Shown here piece after piece: positions 29,248-38,294 of a DNA stretch of 64,000 nt. The stretch covers positions 930,001-994,000 of the forward strand of contig NZ_CP047385.1 of assembly GCF_000807775.2 (NCBI RefSeq), written 5' to 3'. The translations under genes and the position numbers were made by a program. The number at the start of each line of letters is the position of its first letter. The first letter of the stretch is position 1. This DNA comes from Pandoraea fibrosis (GTDB taxonomy: Bacteria; Pseudomonadota; Gammaproteobacteria; Burkholderiales; Burkholderiaceae). The notes below the pieces were generated by a model that was not told where the DNA came from, ran no database searches, and was given only the letters and a program-made list of their open reading frames with translations.

Positions 29248-30407
29248 GTCAAAAACGCGTAGTGGTGGGCATGTCGGGCGGCGTGGATTCGTCGGTCACG
29301 GCATGGCTGCTCAAACAACAAGGCTACGACGTCGTCGGTCTGTTCATGAAGAACTGGGAAGACGATGACGACAGCGAATACTGTTCGACCCGGCAGGACT
29401 GGATCGACGTGGTGTCGGTCGCCGATCTGATCGGCATCGATGTCGAAGCGGTGAATTTTGCCGCCGAGTACAAGGACCGCGTATTCGCGGAGTTCCTGCG
29501 CGAGTATTCGGCCGGGCGAACGCCCAACCCGGACGTGCTTTGCAATGCCGAAATCAAGTTCAAGGCATTTCTGGACCACGCCGTGGCGCTGGGCGGTGAA
29601 ACCATCGCCACCGGCCATTACGCCCGCGTGCGTGAGCGTGAAGGGCGTTTCGAACTGCTCAAGGCGTTCGACCATACCAAGGACCAGAGCTACTTCCTGC
29701 ACCGGTTGAACCAGAAGCAACTCTCGCGCACGATGTTCCCGCTCGGCGACATGCCGAAGACGAAGGTTCGCGAGATTGCCGCACAGATCGGTCTGCCCAA
29801 CGCGAAGAAAAAGGATTCGACGGGGATCTGCTTCATCGGCGAGCGTCCGTTCCGCGACTTCCTCAACCGGTACCTGCCGACCAAGCCGGGGCCGATGAAG
29901 ACGCCCGATGGCGCCATCGTGGGCGAACACGTTGGTCTGGCGTTCTACACGCTGGGGCAACGCAAGGGCATCGGTCTGGGGGGCAGCCGCGACGGCTCCG
30001 GCGAGCCGTGGTTCGTGGCGCGCAAGGATATGGCGAGCAATACGCTATATGTGGTGCAAGGCCACGATCACCCGTGGCTGCTCTCGAGCACGCTAGACGC
30101 GGAAGACCTGTCGTGGGTCGCCGGCGAGCCGCCGGCCGAGGGCACGCATTGCGGTGCGAAAACACGCTATCGCCAGGCGGACGCCGCCTGCGAAGTCGTG
30201 CGCGCAGATGCAGGTGCACTCACTCTCTCGTTCTCCGAGTCGCAGTGGGCCGTCACGCCGGGCCAGTCGGCTGTACTGTACGACGGCGAGATCTGTCTGG
30301 GCGGCGGCATCATCGCCTCAACGACGCCGGCAGCGACGTCGGGGCCGGGCAACGTCGATACGCCAGCCGCCGTGGCGGCCAAGCACACCATCCTCAATAC
30401 GCATTGA
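29244..30407 (+). CDS. mnmA: tRNA 2-thiouridine(34) synthase
   Basis: Thiolates U34 in the wobble position of tRNAs for Lys, Glu and Gln using sulfur passed through the Tus/IscS relay. The PP-loop SGGVDSS is at residues 11-17. The catalytic cysteines are Cys100 ([11 protein letters not shown]) and Cys196 (STGICFIGE). The central domain (about 200-270) and beta-barrel C-terminus complete the protein. At 387 residues it is slightly longer than E. coli MnmA because of an Ala/Thr/Pro-rich tail. The start is fixed by the ATGA overlap with the NUDIX gene; the frame stays open upstream inside that gene. Confidence 0.96.
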   Translation: MSQKRVVVGMSGGVDSSVTAWLLKQQGYDVVGLFMKNWEDDDDSEYCSTRQDWIDVVSVADLIGIDVEAVNFAAEYKDRVFAEFLREYSAGRTPNPDVLCNAEIKFKAFLDHAVALGGETIATGHYARVREREGRFELLKAFDHTKDQSYFLHRLNQKQLSRTMFPLGDMPKTKVREIAAQIGLPNAKKKDSTGICFIGERPFRDFLNRYLPTKPGPMKTPDGAIVGEHVGLAFYTLGQRKGIGLGGSRDGSGEPWFVARKDMASNTLYVVQGHDHPWLLSSTLDAEDLSWVAGEPPAEGTHCGAKTRYRQADAACEVVRADAGALTLSFSESQWAVTPGQSAVLYDGEICLGGGIIASTTPAATSGPGNVDTPAAVAAKHTILNTH

Positions 30408-30479
30408 AGCCACCGGCGCTTGCCGGGGACACACCCGGCAGCGTGACCGGTGAGTGTCCCCCCAAAGCAAGGAGGTTTC

Positions 30480-32081
30480 ATGTTTTCGCGCCGATTCCTG
30501 GCTCTCTGGCTCGTTGTCGCGTTGCTCGTCACAGCACTCGCGTTGGTGCTGTTCGACGGCTGGCATCCGCTCTGGCCGCTACCCTTTGCGGCGTTGGTCG
30601 TTCTCGGGGTGTGGGACGTCCTCCAGCAGCGTCACGCCGTGCTGCGCAATTACCCGCTGTGGGGGCATTTCCGGTTTCTGTTCGAATTCATCCGGCCGGA
30701 GATTCGCCAGTACTTCGTGGAAGACGACACGTCCGAGACGCCGTTCTCGCGTGCTCAGCGCAGCATTGTCTACCAGCGTGCCAAGGGGGACGTCGACAGC
30801 CGGCCGTTCGGCACCGAGGTCGACGTCAAGGCGACCGGCTACGAATGGATTGCACATTCGCTCGCCCCGACCGTTCTCAAAGATCACGACTTTCGCATCA
30901 CCATCGGTGCGGATCGGGCACAACCGTATTCGGCGTCGATCTTCAACATCTCCGCCATGAGTTTCGGCGCGCTCTCGGCCAACGCGATTCGCGCGCTCAA
31001 TCGTGGGGCGAAGCTCGGTAACTTCATTCACGATACGGGCGAAGGGTCGATCTCGCCGCATCATCGCGAGCAGGGGGGCGATCTGATCTGGGAAGTGGCG
31101 TCGGGCTACTTCGGTTGCCGCAACGACGACGGCACGTTCAATGCCGAAAAGTTTGCCGCGCAGGCGACCACGCCGCAGGTGAAGATGATCGAGGTGAAGC
31201 TCTCGCAAGGCGCGAAGCCGGGACATGGCGGCGTGCTGCCTGCTGCGAAGATCACGCCGGAAATTTCGGCCACGCGCGGCGTGCCGATGGGGCAGGACTG
31301 CATTTCGCCGTCGCGTCACAGCGAGTTCTCCACGCCGCTCGGCCTGCTGCAATTCGTCGACCGTCTGCGCACGCTCTCGGGTGGCAAGCCGACCGGATTC
31401 AAGCTGTGCATCGGCCATCCGTGGGAATTCTTCGGCATTGTGAAGGCCATGCTCGAAAGTGGCATCCTGCCCGACTTCATCGTCGTGGACGGCTCGGAAG
31501 GCGGCACTGGCGCTGCGCCGCTGGAGTTCACCGATCATGTGGGCGCGCCGTTGCAGGAAGGGCTGCTGCTCGTGCACAACACACTCGTGGGCGCGGGGCT
31601 GCGCGACAAGATCCGCATTGGTGCGTCGGGCAAGATCGTCACCGCGTTCGATATCGCCCGCACGCTCGCCATCGGCGCGGACTGGTGCAATTCGGCCCGC
31701 GGCTTCATGTTCGCCATCGGTTGCATTCAATCGCAGAAGTGCCACACCGATCGCTGTCCGACGGGCGTGGCGACGCAGGATACGTTGCGTCAACGCGCAC
31801 TCGTGGTACCGGACAAGGCGCAACGCGTGCAGCAGTTCCATTCGCATACGTTGCACGCGTTGCAGGAACTGATTCAGGCAGCGGGACTGTCGCATCCGTC
31901 GGACTTGCGTGCGCATCACATCGTCAGGCGTGTGTCGTCCAATGAGATTCGCCTGATGTCGGAGTCGCTGAAGTATCTCGAGCCCGGCGATCTGCTGCGC
32001 GGGCAGTTCCGCTATCAGCTTTACGAAAAGTACTGGCCGATGGCGCGCGCCGACAGTTTCGCTGCGGCCCCCGCGGCCTGA
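30480..32081 (+). CDS. FMN-binding glutamate synthase family protein
   Basis: A 533-residue protein related to the FMN/Fe-S synthase domain of glutamate synthase (GltB), without the glutamine amidotransferase domain. Residues ~4-45 form two hydrophobic segments, suggesting membrane attachment. FMN/2-oxoglutarate domain motifs include MSFGALSANAIRALNRGA near 160, GEGSISPHH near 187, GQDCISPSRHSEF and GTGAAPLEF. Cysteines in CIQSQKCHTDRCPTG near 424 match the 3Fe-4S site. The electron donor is not known. ATG 30480 follows AAGGAGG, a perfect ribosome-binding site. A strong terminator follows. Confidence 0.9.
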   Translation: MFSRRFLALWLVVALLVTALALVLFDGWHPLWPLPFAALVVLGVWDVLQQRHAVLRNYPLWGHFRFLFEFIRPEIRQYFVEDDTSETPFSRAQRSIVYQRAKGDVDSRPFGTEVDVKATGYEWIAHSLAPTVLKDHDFRITIGADRAQPYSASIFNISAMSFGALSANAIRALNRGAKLGNFIHDTGEGSISPHHREQGGDLIWEVASGYFGCRNDDGTFNAEKFAAQATTPQVKMIEVKLSQGAKPGHGGVLPAAKITPEISATRGVPMGQDCISPSRHSEFSTPLGLLQFVDRLRTLSGGKPTGFKLCIGHPWEFFGIVKAMLESGILPDFIVVDGSEGGTGAAPLEFTDHVGAPLQEGLLLVHNTLVGAGLRDKIRIGASGKIVTAFDIARTLAIGADWCNSARGFMFAIGCIQSQKCHTDRCPTGVATQDTLRQRALVVPDKAQRVQQFHSHTLHALQELIQAAGLSHPSDLRAHHIVRRVSSNEIRLMSESLKYLEPGDLLRGQFRYQLYEKYWPMARADSFAAAPAA

Positions 32082-32112
32082 GCGAACGGCGAGAGGCCGC
32101 ATCGCTCCCCCG

Positions 32113-32143
32113 AACCCGACGCGATGTTGCGTCGGGTTTTTTT
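32113..32143 (+). terminator. Terminator after the glutamate-synthase-like gene
   Basis: AACCCGACGC (32113-32122), loop GATGTT, GCGTCGGGTT (32129-32138), then a run of Ts. It marks the left edge of the type III secretion cluster. Confidence 0.93.
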
Positions 32144-32299
32144 ATGCTTCCCGGCAGCACTCTTCCTAAAAGCGAAAACTCCGGTGCGTGACGGCTCACT
32201 TTAAGGTGTCCACCGGATGATGCTCGCGCGCGTACTCGCCTATGGTGTGACCTTCGACTTTGTCATCCCGCCGACGAGTTATCGTCAGAGGAGGAGCCT

Positions 32300-33103
32300 A
32301 TGAGTACGGTGCGATTTCTGATCAGCCGCCACGACGTCAAACTGAATGTGAGCGGTCTCGTGCACACGCTGCCGGCCGGCAGCATGACCGCCACCAGTTC
32401 GGATGCGACGCTGGATGCCCCAGGGCCGGTGGTGTCACACGACTTTCATGCCTGCGATCTGCAAGCGCTGTACCCGGACGTCGTCGATCTGCTCGATCGT
32501 CGCCCGCTAGGCGTCTTTCACCGGCAAGCGGCCCGCACGCTGGTCCTCGAACCCACCATGGTGGACGTGGCAATGACGTTGCAGAACATCGACCGCATGG
32601 CGATGCTGCGTTTCTTCTACGTGTACTGCCTCTGTCGCGATCAGCGTTACTTCTCGGCGATGTTGCGTCAGACGATTGCGGGCAGCCACTCGCTGTTCGA
32701 TTTCGTCGAGGCGAATTTTCACCGGCCGTGGCCGGTCGGACGCCTCGCGGAAGAGTTCGGCATGCCGTTGCGCAAGTTCCGCTATCTGTTCCAGCAGACG
32801 TATGGCATGCCCGCGAAGCAGTGGCTGCTTGAACGTCGCCTGCGACTGGCCCGCGATCTGCTGCTCTCCACGCGTCACAAGGTGCTCGATATCGCGCTCG
32901 AGTGCGGTTTCACGAACCACGCGCATTTCACCGATACCTTCCGCAAACGATTCGACTGTGCCCCGACGGAGATTCGTCTCGGCACGCCGCCACAGCGTGG
33001 GGGACGTCGCGTCGCCATGCCACGGGCCGACGCCTATGCGGCCATGCGTGCCGATCTGGTCGCCGGTCACGGCGCCTTGCCTGAAGGGGGAGGCGTGCAA
33101 TGA
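32300..33103 (+). CDS. AraC-family regulator of the type III secretion cluster
   Basis: A 267-residue protein with a C-terminal AraC/XylS DNA-binding domain (about 135-235): FDFVEANFHRPWPVGRLAEEFGMPLRKF starting near 133 for the first helix-turn-helix and KVLDIALECGFTNHAHFTDTFRKRF near 194 for the second. The N-terminal ~130 residues lack a cupin ligand domain, like ExsA, InvF and MxiE, the AraC-type activators of other secretion systems. It starts after AGAGGAGGAGCCT and overlaps sctF by four bases, so it heads the needle operon. An activator role is inferred from position. Confidence 0.85.
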   Translation: MSTVRFLISRHDVKLNVSGLVHTLPAGSMTATSSDATLDAPGPVVSHDFHACDLQALYPDVVDLLDRRPLGVFHRQAARTLVLEPTMVDVAMTLQNIDRMAMLRFFYVYCLCRDQRYFSAMLRQTIAGSHSLFDFVEANFHRPWPVGRLAEEFGMPLRKFRYLFQQTYGMPAKQWLLERRLRLARDLLLSTRHKVLDIALECGFTNHAHFTDTFRKRFDCAPTEIRLGTPPQRGGRRVAMPRADAYAAMRADLVAGHGALPEGGGVQ

Positions 33104-33318
33104 ACATCGAAGAGATCCATCGCAGCATGTCCGAGGGCGTGCGAGGTATGTCGAATGAGGCGACACAAGCCGTGCGCAGCCGGGAGATTAATGACCCGGG
33201 ACACATGCTCGATGTGCAATTCAAGTTGCAACAGTTTTCGACGATGATCGGTTTGCACAGTGCGACGATCAAGCTGCTCAAGGACACGATGATGGGCATC
33301 ATCGCCAAGATCGCATGA
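33100..33318 (+). CDS. sctF: Type III secretion needle subunit
   Basis: Major needle-filament protein; polymerises outside the cell to form the secretion channel. The 72 residues equal the size of SsaG (71). The C-terminal half, with DPGHMLDVQFKLQQF (starting about 32) and the amphipathic LLKDTMMGIIAKI ending, matches the helical hairpin and C-terminal helix of PscF/SsaG/MxiH, including the conserved hydrophobic terminal Ile. There is no signal peptide, as expected for a type III substrate. ATGA overlaps couple it to the AraC gene before it and to the needle co-chaperone gene after it. Confidence 0.85.
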   Translation: MNIEEIHRSMSEGVRGMSNEATQAVRSREINDPGHMLDVQFKLQQFSTMIGLHSATIKLLKDTMMGIIAKIA

Positions 33319-33710
33319 CGCCGATGGAATCCACGTCCAGCCATGCCGTGGGCCGATGGCTGGATGCCCCGACCCGCCAGCGCATCGTCGAGTTGGCCAT
33401 CGCGGGCGCGCATCACGGCATGTGCGCGGAGCCCCGAATGATTCTGCGCGCGCTGCCATCGCTCGTGACGGATCGGGAGACGCGTCAGTGGCTGCACGTG
33501 GCGCTGCTCATTGCCCTCGGCGATACCGGCGCGGCGCGCGCGCATCTGGCGGGCGCCGCAGTCGCCGCACGCGAGCACGACGCGGCGACCGACGTACTCG
33601 CCCGCTGGCTCGATGCGATGGATGCGCGCGATCTGGCCGCGTCGACGCACGCGTCTTGCGTTACGCCGTCCTCTGCTTCTCTCTCCCCCTCACCGATTCT
33701 CTTGTCATGA
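33315..33710 (+). CDS. sctG: Needle co-chaperone, YscG/SsaH/EscG family
   Basis: A 131-residue TPR-like protein. IVELAIAGAHHGMCAEPRMIL (starting about residue 19) followed by LHVALLIALGDTGAARAHL resembles the tandem helices of YscG/PscG/SsaH, which hold needle subunits unpolymerised in the cytosol together with the YscE/SsaE partner, here encoded at 38055. It lies directly after sctF, the SsaH position in SPI-2. The ~25-residue Ser/Ala-rich tail exceeds the length of SsaH (75). Nomenclature for this co-chaperone varies between systems; the symbol is a convenience. Confidence 0.7.
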   Translation: MTPMESTSSHAVGRWLDAPTRQRIVELAIAGAHHGMCAEPRMILRALPSLVTDRETRQWLHVALLIALGDTGAARAHLAGAAVAAREHDAATDVLARWLDAMDARDLAASTHASCVTPSSASLSPSPILLS

Positions 33711-34060
33711 CCACTCCCTCGATCTCCGAAATCGCGGCGCATGTCGCGGCTGCGACGCCGCCGGCAAAGACCTTCCCGAGTCCCACCGCGGGCGAGAACG
33801 ATGCGGTTCTCTTCGGTCGGGCACTGGCCAGTGCCCCATCGCTGCCGGAACATCATCTGCTCAGCGCGGCCGGAAAGCTTGCGGGGCGCACGGAGCGGCT
33901 CGCCGAGCGTGTGACGTTGGACGAGCGCACGCTGGACGAGCCGGGGCGCATGCTCGACGCACAACGCGTGTTGACCGAGCGCGTGCTGGCGCTCGATTTC
34001 GTCGCGAAGACGGCAGGCGCCGCGACGCAGGGCGTGAACAAGCTGGTTCACATGCAATGA
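33707..34060 (+). CDS. sctI: Type III secretion inner rod protein
   Basis: A 117-residue early-secreted protein that anchors the needle in the basal body and helps time substrate switching. The C-terminal segment RVLALDFVAKTAGAATQGVNKLVHMQ carries the YscI/SsaI/PrgJ signature, in particular VAK-x-AG near residue 98 and GVNKLV near 109. Length is above SsaI (82), with a longer variable N-terminal half. It starts inside the stop of the preceding gene (ATGA at 33707) and is overlapped in the same way by sctJ. Confidence 0.85.
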   Translation: MTTPSISEIAAHVAAATPPAKTFPSPTAGENDAVLFGRALASAPSLPEHHLLSAAGKLAGRTERLAERVTLDERTLDEPGRMLDAQRVLTERVLALDFVAKTAGAATQGVNKLVHMQ

Positions 34061-34899
34061 CGCACGGCGTTCGCATCGCGGGTGTCGTAAAAATGGCGGG
34101 GTCACTCGCGACGTTCGCGACGAGCAAACGCCGGCTTGGCCGATGGTGGCTTGGTGGCGCGCTTGTGTTGATGCTCGCGGGATGTAAGGTCGAATTGCAT
34201 CGCTCGCTGAGCGAGACCGAGGCGAACCAGATGCTGGCGTTGCTGCTCGTCTCCGGATTGCATGCCGACAAGCGCGCCGACACCAATGGCATGACGGTCC
34301 GCATCGAACGCGGTGATTTCGTGCGCGGCGTCGAAGTACTGCGTCAGCACGGGTTGCCACGTCAGAAGCGAGCCTCGGTGGAGGATGTATTCCCGCCCGG
34401 ACAGCTCGTCAGTTCTCCCGTACAGGAGCAGGCGAAGCTCACGTATCTCAAGGAGCAACGGCTCGAGCGCATGCTGACGGCGCTCGACGGCGTGATGGTG
34501 GCCGAGGTCTCCATCGCACAGGTGCCGGTGGACTCGGCGGGGCGCTCGACCTTGCCGCCCGGCGTGGCTGTCTTCGTGAAGTACAGCCCGGAGGTCAACA
34601 TGACACAGCGCATGACCGATATCCGCAGTCTGGTGCATGACAGCGTGCCGGGTGTGACACCGGAGCGTATCAGCATCGTCTTGCAGCCATCTGACTATCG
34701 TTTGCCGCGCGCGGCCATCAATGCTTCGTCGGGAGCGCAGGCCGAGGTCGCTGCGAAGGCTGGACGGTGGCGCACCGCATTGGGATGGGGCATGGTCGCC
34801 GCGGCGAGCGTTGGCCTGATCGCCGCAGGTGTCATGGCGTGGCGACGCCGAGCCACGTGGATCGAGCGCTTGCGGGCCCGGGTGGTGAGGACGACGTGA
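34057..34899 (+). CDS. sctJ: Inner-membrane ring lipoprotein SctJ
   Basis: Forms the inner ring of the basal body with SctD. The 280-residue precursor has an N-terminal signal with a lipobox LAGC at residues 40-43, so Cys43 should be lipidated. Two ring-building motifs follow: NQMLALLLVSGL near 58-69 and the second domain with MLTALDGVMVAEVSIAQVP near 141-159 and VAVFVKY near 178. A C-terminal membrane segment (about 243-265) ends in basic residues, as in YscJ/PrgK/SsaJ. ATG 34057 overlaps the sctI stop; the ATG at residue 13 is a possible alternative start. Confidence 0.93.
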   Translation: MTHGVRIAGVVKMAGSLATFATSKRRLGRWWLGGALVLMLAGCKVELHRSLSETEANQMLALLLVSGLHADKRADTNGMTVRIERGDFVRGVEVLRQHGLPRQKRASVEDVFPPGQLVSSPVQEQAKLTYLKEQRLERMLTALDGVMVAEVSIAQVPVDSAGRSTLPPGVAVFVKYSPEVNMTQRMTDIRSLVHDSVPGVTPERISIVLQPSDYRLPRAAINASSGAQAEVAAKAGRWRTALGWGMVAAASVGLIAAGVMAWRRRATWIERLRARVVRTT

Positions 34900-35540
34900 G
34901 CCGTCTGCACAACGGCAATGTCAGTCAGCTTGCCCGCCTGATCTGGCAACCGGGCTTGCATATGGATGACGGCTGGTGGCGAGAGTTCGACATGTTGGCG
35001 TGGCGGGACACCTATCGGCAACACGCCGTTTGCCGGGCCCATATCGATCGTCTGTTGATCACTCGCCGGGGATGGCCCGACGCGGCGACGCGCGATTGCG
35101 CCCCGCCCGAGAGCGACACGGCGCATGCCGTGCTGCGGCTGGTCCCTCGCCTACGGCGGGTCTCGCTGGCCTACGGCTTACGCATGTTGGGGTGTCCGGA
35201 CTATCTCCTGCTCGGCACCTATCGCCGCGCACTGTCGTCATGGCTCGACGCCTGGCAGTGCGACCGGTTGCTGCTCACGCGACGAGAGTGGCCGGCGCGC
35301 TCTGCGTTTTCGCCAGACGAGATTGTCGAAGCGGCGCTGGCGACGACCGGTGCGTGTCTGGACAGTGCCCCGATGCCGCCGGCGACGGACATGGCGACCG
35401 TGGGCAAAGCCGCGCGAATCCTGTTGCCGCCTCCGGCCGAGGCCAGCCCGACGTCAGCCGGTGTGCCGGCAATGGACGACATCTGGCCACGGCTCGTCGC
35501 GTTGGAGAAGATGCTATGTATGTCATCGACTTTGCATTGA
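34896..35540 (+). CDS. sctK: SctK-like sorting-platform protein
   Basis: A 214-residue protein starting with GTG that overlaps the sctJ stop (GTGA at 34896). Position between sctJ and sctL is that of YscK in Yersinia and the STM1410 gene in SPI-2, which connect the sorting platform to SctD. Sequence features fit loosely: a Trp-rich N-terminus (LARLIWQPGLHMDDGWWREF) and a central LAYGLRMLGCPDYLLLGTYRRAL helix region. SctK proteins are poorly conserved, so the assignment is mainly positional. The gene overlaps sctL by 25 bases. Confidence 0.65.
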   Translation: MSRLHNGNVSQLARLIWQPGLHMDDGWWREFDMLAWRDTYRQHAVCRAHIDRLLITRRGWPDAATRDCAPPESDTAHAVLRLVPRLRRVSLAYGLRMLGCPDYLLLGTYRRALSSWLDAWQCDRLLLTRREWPARSAFSPDEIVEAALATTGACLDSAPMPPATDMATVGKAARILLPPPAEASPTSAGVPAMDDIWPRLVALEKMLCMSSTLH

Positions 35541-36205
35541 CGACTATCGAAACCTTCGAGGGGCCTGCGCCAGCGGGCCCCGTGATATCCGCCGAGACGC
35601 TCTCGCGGCTGCGCGAGCAGGCGGGCGTGCGGGCCCGGTGGATGGCGCAGGCGCAGGCCGAGCGCGACGCCGCGCTGGCGGAGCGCGAGCAGGCGAGAGC
35701 CGACGCGCAGGTCTTGCGCGACGCGTGGCAAGACGACGCGCGCAAGCAGGCGCAGCAGGAGGCGGCAGCGCTGGCGGACGCAGCACATCGCGAGGCCGTC
35801 GCGCAAACCGTCGAGTGGCTCATCGACGAGGCGGCGCTTGAGCGTCAGATCATTCACTCGCTGGAGCGCCGTGTGGCAGAGGCCCTGACCGGTGCGCTGT
35901 CGAATTTCGTGGATACGCTCGACGTCGGCGAGCGTTTCGCGCAACGTGTCGGGCGGGCATTGCCGGGGTTGGTCCGCGAGGGGGCGCTCGTACTGCGCGT
36001 GTCGCCCGCGCATCTCGACGCTGTGGCCCTCGCACTGCGCAATGCCGACATCGTGCTCGCGTGCACGCCGGACGCCACGCTCGGCGATCGACAGGCCCGT
36101 CTCGAGAGCGAATGGGTGACCGTATGTCTCGATCTCGATGCGGATCTGGCGGCGGTGATCGAGCGTCTGCATGTCAGTCCCAGTCTCGAGGTCGCTTATG
36201 GTTGA
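35516..36205 (+). CDS. sctL: Stator protein SctL
   Basis: Cytosolic ATPase regulator linking SctN to SctQ, equivalent to FliH. The 229-residue protein has an Ala/Arg/Gln/Glu-rich coiled-coil region (about 30-95; many AxxE/AxxR heptads such as AQAQAERDAALAEREQARAD) and a globular C-terminal domain (about 100-225; VAEALTGALSNFVD, ALVLRVSPAHLDAV, LESEWVTVCLDLDADL) like YscL/SsaK. The ATG at 35516 lies within the 3' end of sctK in another frame, implying translational coupling; it overlaps sctW by eight bases. Confidence 0.88.
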   Translation: MYVIDFALTTIETFEGPAPAGPVISAETLSRLREQAGVRARWMAQAQAERDAALAEREQARADAQVLRDAWQDDARKQAQQEAAALADAAHREAVAQTVEWLIDEAALERQIIHSLERRVAEALTGALSNFVDTLDVGERFAQRVGRALPGLVREGALVLRVSPAHLDAVALALRNADIVLACTPDATLGDRQARLESEWVTVCLDLDADLAAVIERLHVSPSLEVAYG

Positions 36206-37334
36206 ACGTCTGCCGTCTTCCGGCCACACCGTCATCCCGTCAGGGCAGGAGAACAAGTCACTCGAGCGGATACTTGCGGACGAGTGGCAAGGGCTCGAAG
36301 GTGAAGGGCGGTCGTCGCGAGGAGGCGCGACCGACGCGCCGGGCCATATTGCGCTGATCGAAGCGGCGATTGCGCAGAACGAGGAGGCGGCCTTCGCCGA
36401 GTCGCAGGAAAACCTCAGTTTCGCGCTGGGCGTGCGATTCCGTCGCACGGGCGAGCGCGACGTGCGCGACGACAAACAACGTGCACGCGCCTTGTTCGAG
36501 CAGCAGATGCACCGCTTCTCGCGTGTGAACGGTGCGCAGTTCGAGACGTTGCGCGGGCAATTGCGCGATCTTCCGTTCGTCCCCGATCCGCATTTGCTGA
36601 TTCGGCAGACGCAAATGTCGGCGGGACACGCCGCCCTTGTTGTCGCGGCCTGGCTCGCCGACAGCGGGCTGGATGCCGGAACGCGCACGCGCTTGCGCCG
36701 CACGCTGGAGGAACTGACATCCTCCGAGACATGGGCGATCGAGGCCTTCGCGGCGCTGGAGTGCGGGGACGGTCAACGTCCCGGCATGGCGTTGCTGCAA
36801 CAACTCAAATCGCTATTCCGTCAATCGCAGGGGCCACAGCGTTCGCTTACCCAATGGTTCGAAGAATGTCGGCGGTTTCCGCAGCGGCGCGCGCGTTTGC
36901 GTGCGCTCATGCAGGCGCTGGGTCTGGAACTGGGGGCCGAGCAAGCCGACGCGGACACGCAGCGCCTCGCGGCTGTCGTCGACGATCTTCGCCGTGTGGT
37001 GCTGTTCCTCACGATGGAGTCGGCGTGCGAGCAATCCGCGCAAGCCATACGGGCGGCCGGTTGCCGCGCGTTCGAAACGGACACCATGATTGCGGAAGTC
37101 CTGACATTGCTGGACCAACCCTGGGCAGGTGCGGAGTGGCTGGCGCAGCGTGCGGCATATCTGGGCATGGTCACGGTGCAGGCCCGCTACGCGCTCTCGC
37201 GCGAGTTGACGCAACTGGTCAAGGCGGCGCACGACGGCTGCTTCCGCGACGAGACGCAACGCGAGACGCTCGGTGAAGCGCTCGACGTCTGGCGCACGGA
37301 GATCGCTCAGGAAGGCGACGCGTCGGGCGGCTAA
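36198..37334 (+). CDS. sctW: Gatekeeper protein SctW
   Basis: Controls the switch from translocator to effector export. The 378-residue protein fits the SsaL/InvE/MxiC group: a HrpJ-like domain (about 45-200; ALIEAAIAQNEEAAFAESQENLSFALGVRF begins it) and a TyeA-like C-terminal domain (about 280-370; MIAEVLTLLDQPWAGAEWL). It follows sctL exactly as ssaL follows ssaK in SPI-2. The ATG at 36198 overlaps sctL; an in-frame start nine codons upstream also exists. It is the last plus-strand gene of the first block and converges with a chaperone gene. Confidence 0.82.
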   Translation: MVERLPSSGHTVIPSGQENKSLERILADEWQGLEGEGRSSRGGATDAPGHIALIEAAIAQNEEAAFAESQENLSFALGVRFRRTGERDVRDDKQRARALFEQQMHRFSRVNGAQFETLRGQLRDLPFVPDPHLLIRQTQMSAGHAALVVAAWLADSGLDAGTRTRLRRTLEELTSSETWAIEAFAALECGDGQRPGMALLQQLKSLFRQSQGPQRSLTQWFEECRRFPQRRARLRALMQALGLELGAEQADADTQRLAAVVDDLRRVVLFLTMESACEQSAQAIRAAGCRAFETDTMIAEVLTLLDQPWAGAEWLAQRAAYLGMVTVQARYALSRELTQLVKAAHDGCFRDETQRETLGEALDVWRTEIAQEGDASGG

Positions 37335-37385
37335 GGCCGCAGGAAGGCGGAAGGGTGAAAGGGAAAGGGGGCAGAGGCGGGGGGA

Positions 37386-37408
37386 TTGGCGCACATCAAA
37401 TGCGCCAA
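37386..37408. terminator. Hairpin between convergent sctW and chaperone genes
   Basis: TTGGCGCA (37386-37393) pairs with TGCGCCAA (37401-37408) over a 7-base loop. There is no long T-run, so termination strength is uncertain, but the position between converging transcripts suits a two-way terminator. Confidence 0.4.
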
Positions 37409-37427
37409 GAGGTGCCGGAGAGGGCGC

Positions 37428-37841
37428 TCAGGCGCGCAGATGTTCCCGGCAGAGTTTGATGCGGTCGTAAAAATCGGTGAGTGCCTGCGCAAACGGCTCT
37501 GGCTCGGCAGCGGTTTTCTCTTTGACTTGCGCGTGAAGAATGAGGCGGTTGTCGCGCTCGCTCAACTGCACATGACCCGTGACGGCCCATTCCGCAGGTT
37601 CGATGAGGAACTGCAGAAGGCGTTCGCTGTTCGCGCGATGCAGCCGCGCGGCTTCGTCAGTGGCCACCACGGCATGAATACTGCACACCTTATCTTCCAG
37701 CGTTTCCACAATGATGTTGGGTGAGGCGTTGAACGTTAGCTCGATAGGCGAGTGATTGTCGACGGCATCGATCTTGCCGGGGTCGCAGCCGATCAACTTC
37801 AGAGCTTCGACGAGAGTTTGCGCTAGGTCGTAACTTGGCAT
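37428..37841 (-). CDS. Probable type III secretion chaperone (CesT/InvB-like)
   Basis: A 137-residue acidic protein with the profile of class I secretion chaperones: N-terminal helix YDLAQTLVEALKLIGC (4-19), strands including HSPIELTFNASPNIIVETL and RLILHAQVKEKT, and a C-terminal helix FAQALTDFYDRIKLCREHL. Such dimers bind the N-terminal region of specific effectors or translocators. No cargo gene adjoins it. It could serve SctW or an effector encoded elsewhere. Family assignment is by fold-like pattern, not strong identity. Confidence 0.6.
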   Translation of the reverse strand: MPSYDLAQTLVEALKLIGCDPGKIDAVDNHSPIELTFNASPNIIVETLEDKVCSIHAVVATDEAARLHRANSERLLQFLIEPAEWAVTGHVQLSERDNRLILHAQVKEKTAAEPEPFAQALTDFYDRIKLCREHLRA

Positions 37842-38054
37842 GATTTGCGTGGAGAGTGGAAAAAATCGACACGTGCCCCGGGCGAGTGTTATCCGGCATG
37901 ACCGGAATGCGACCCACTCGCGCGGGCGCGCGCGATGCCGAAGGCTCTCATGACGCGCTCGCGAGGACTTTGGTCGAGCGAGCCCGTTTTTGGCTTCTGC
38001 GCACGCTTGATCCCAACACGTGACTCGCTATTCGGGCGACGGCAGCGATCGCCG

Positions 38055-38294
38055 TCATGACGAGCGTCCATATGACGTGTCGTACCGCTGCGCCATGCGT
38101 TCCAGAATCGCGTGGGCTGCCTGAACGGCTTGCATCTGCGTCTGCGCCAGCGCGTGTTCTGCGGGAGGGAGTGGTTCGCGCAGCGCTTGTTGCAACGACT
38201 GCCGGGCAGTATCGAGTTGTGCGCCGACCTCGCGAGCGACCGGCCCGGGAGACGCTGCAAGTTGATCTTCAAGCTGGGTCAGACGAATCACCAT
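38055..38294 (-). CDS. Needle co-chaperone, YscE/SsaE/EscE family
   Basis: A 79-residue protein predicted as a two-helix hairpin: IRLTQLEDQLAASP at the start and LAQTQMQAVQAAHAILERMAQRY at the end, joined by LREPLPPAE. This matches the TQLED... and AERVLE.W pattern of SsaE/EscE/YscE proteins, which pair with YscG/SsaH-type proteins to stabilise the needle subunit; in SPI-2, SsaE is also a translocator chaperone. Its position after sctD copies ssaD-ssaE, and it overlaps sctD by 26 bases. The partner is encoded at 33315. Confidence 0.8.
   Translation of the reverse strand: MVIRLTQLEDQLAASPGPVAREVGAQLDTARQSLQQALREPLPPAEHALAQTQMQAVQAAHAILERMAQRYDTSYGRSS

Noticed and set aside
32144..32299. PIP-box (TTCGC-N15-TTCGC) or att-like repeat at the left edge of the secretion cluster
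   Set aside because: No such box was found before the AraC gene, and no direct repeat, integrase or tRNA was seen at either edge, so a genomic-island boundary is not supported.
37889..38272. 127-codon minus-strand frame between the chaperone and SsaE-like genes
   Set aside because: It starts inside the SsaE-like gene in another frame and its Arg/Ser/His-rich translation resembles nothing; the 213-bp gap (37842-38054) shows no other gene.
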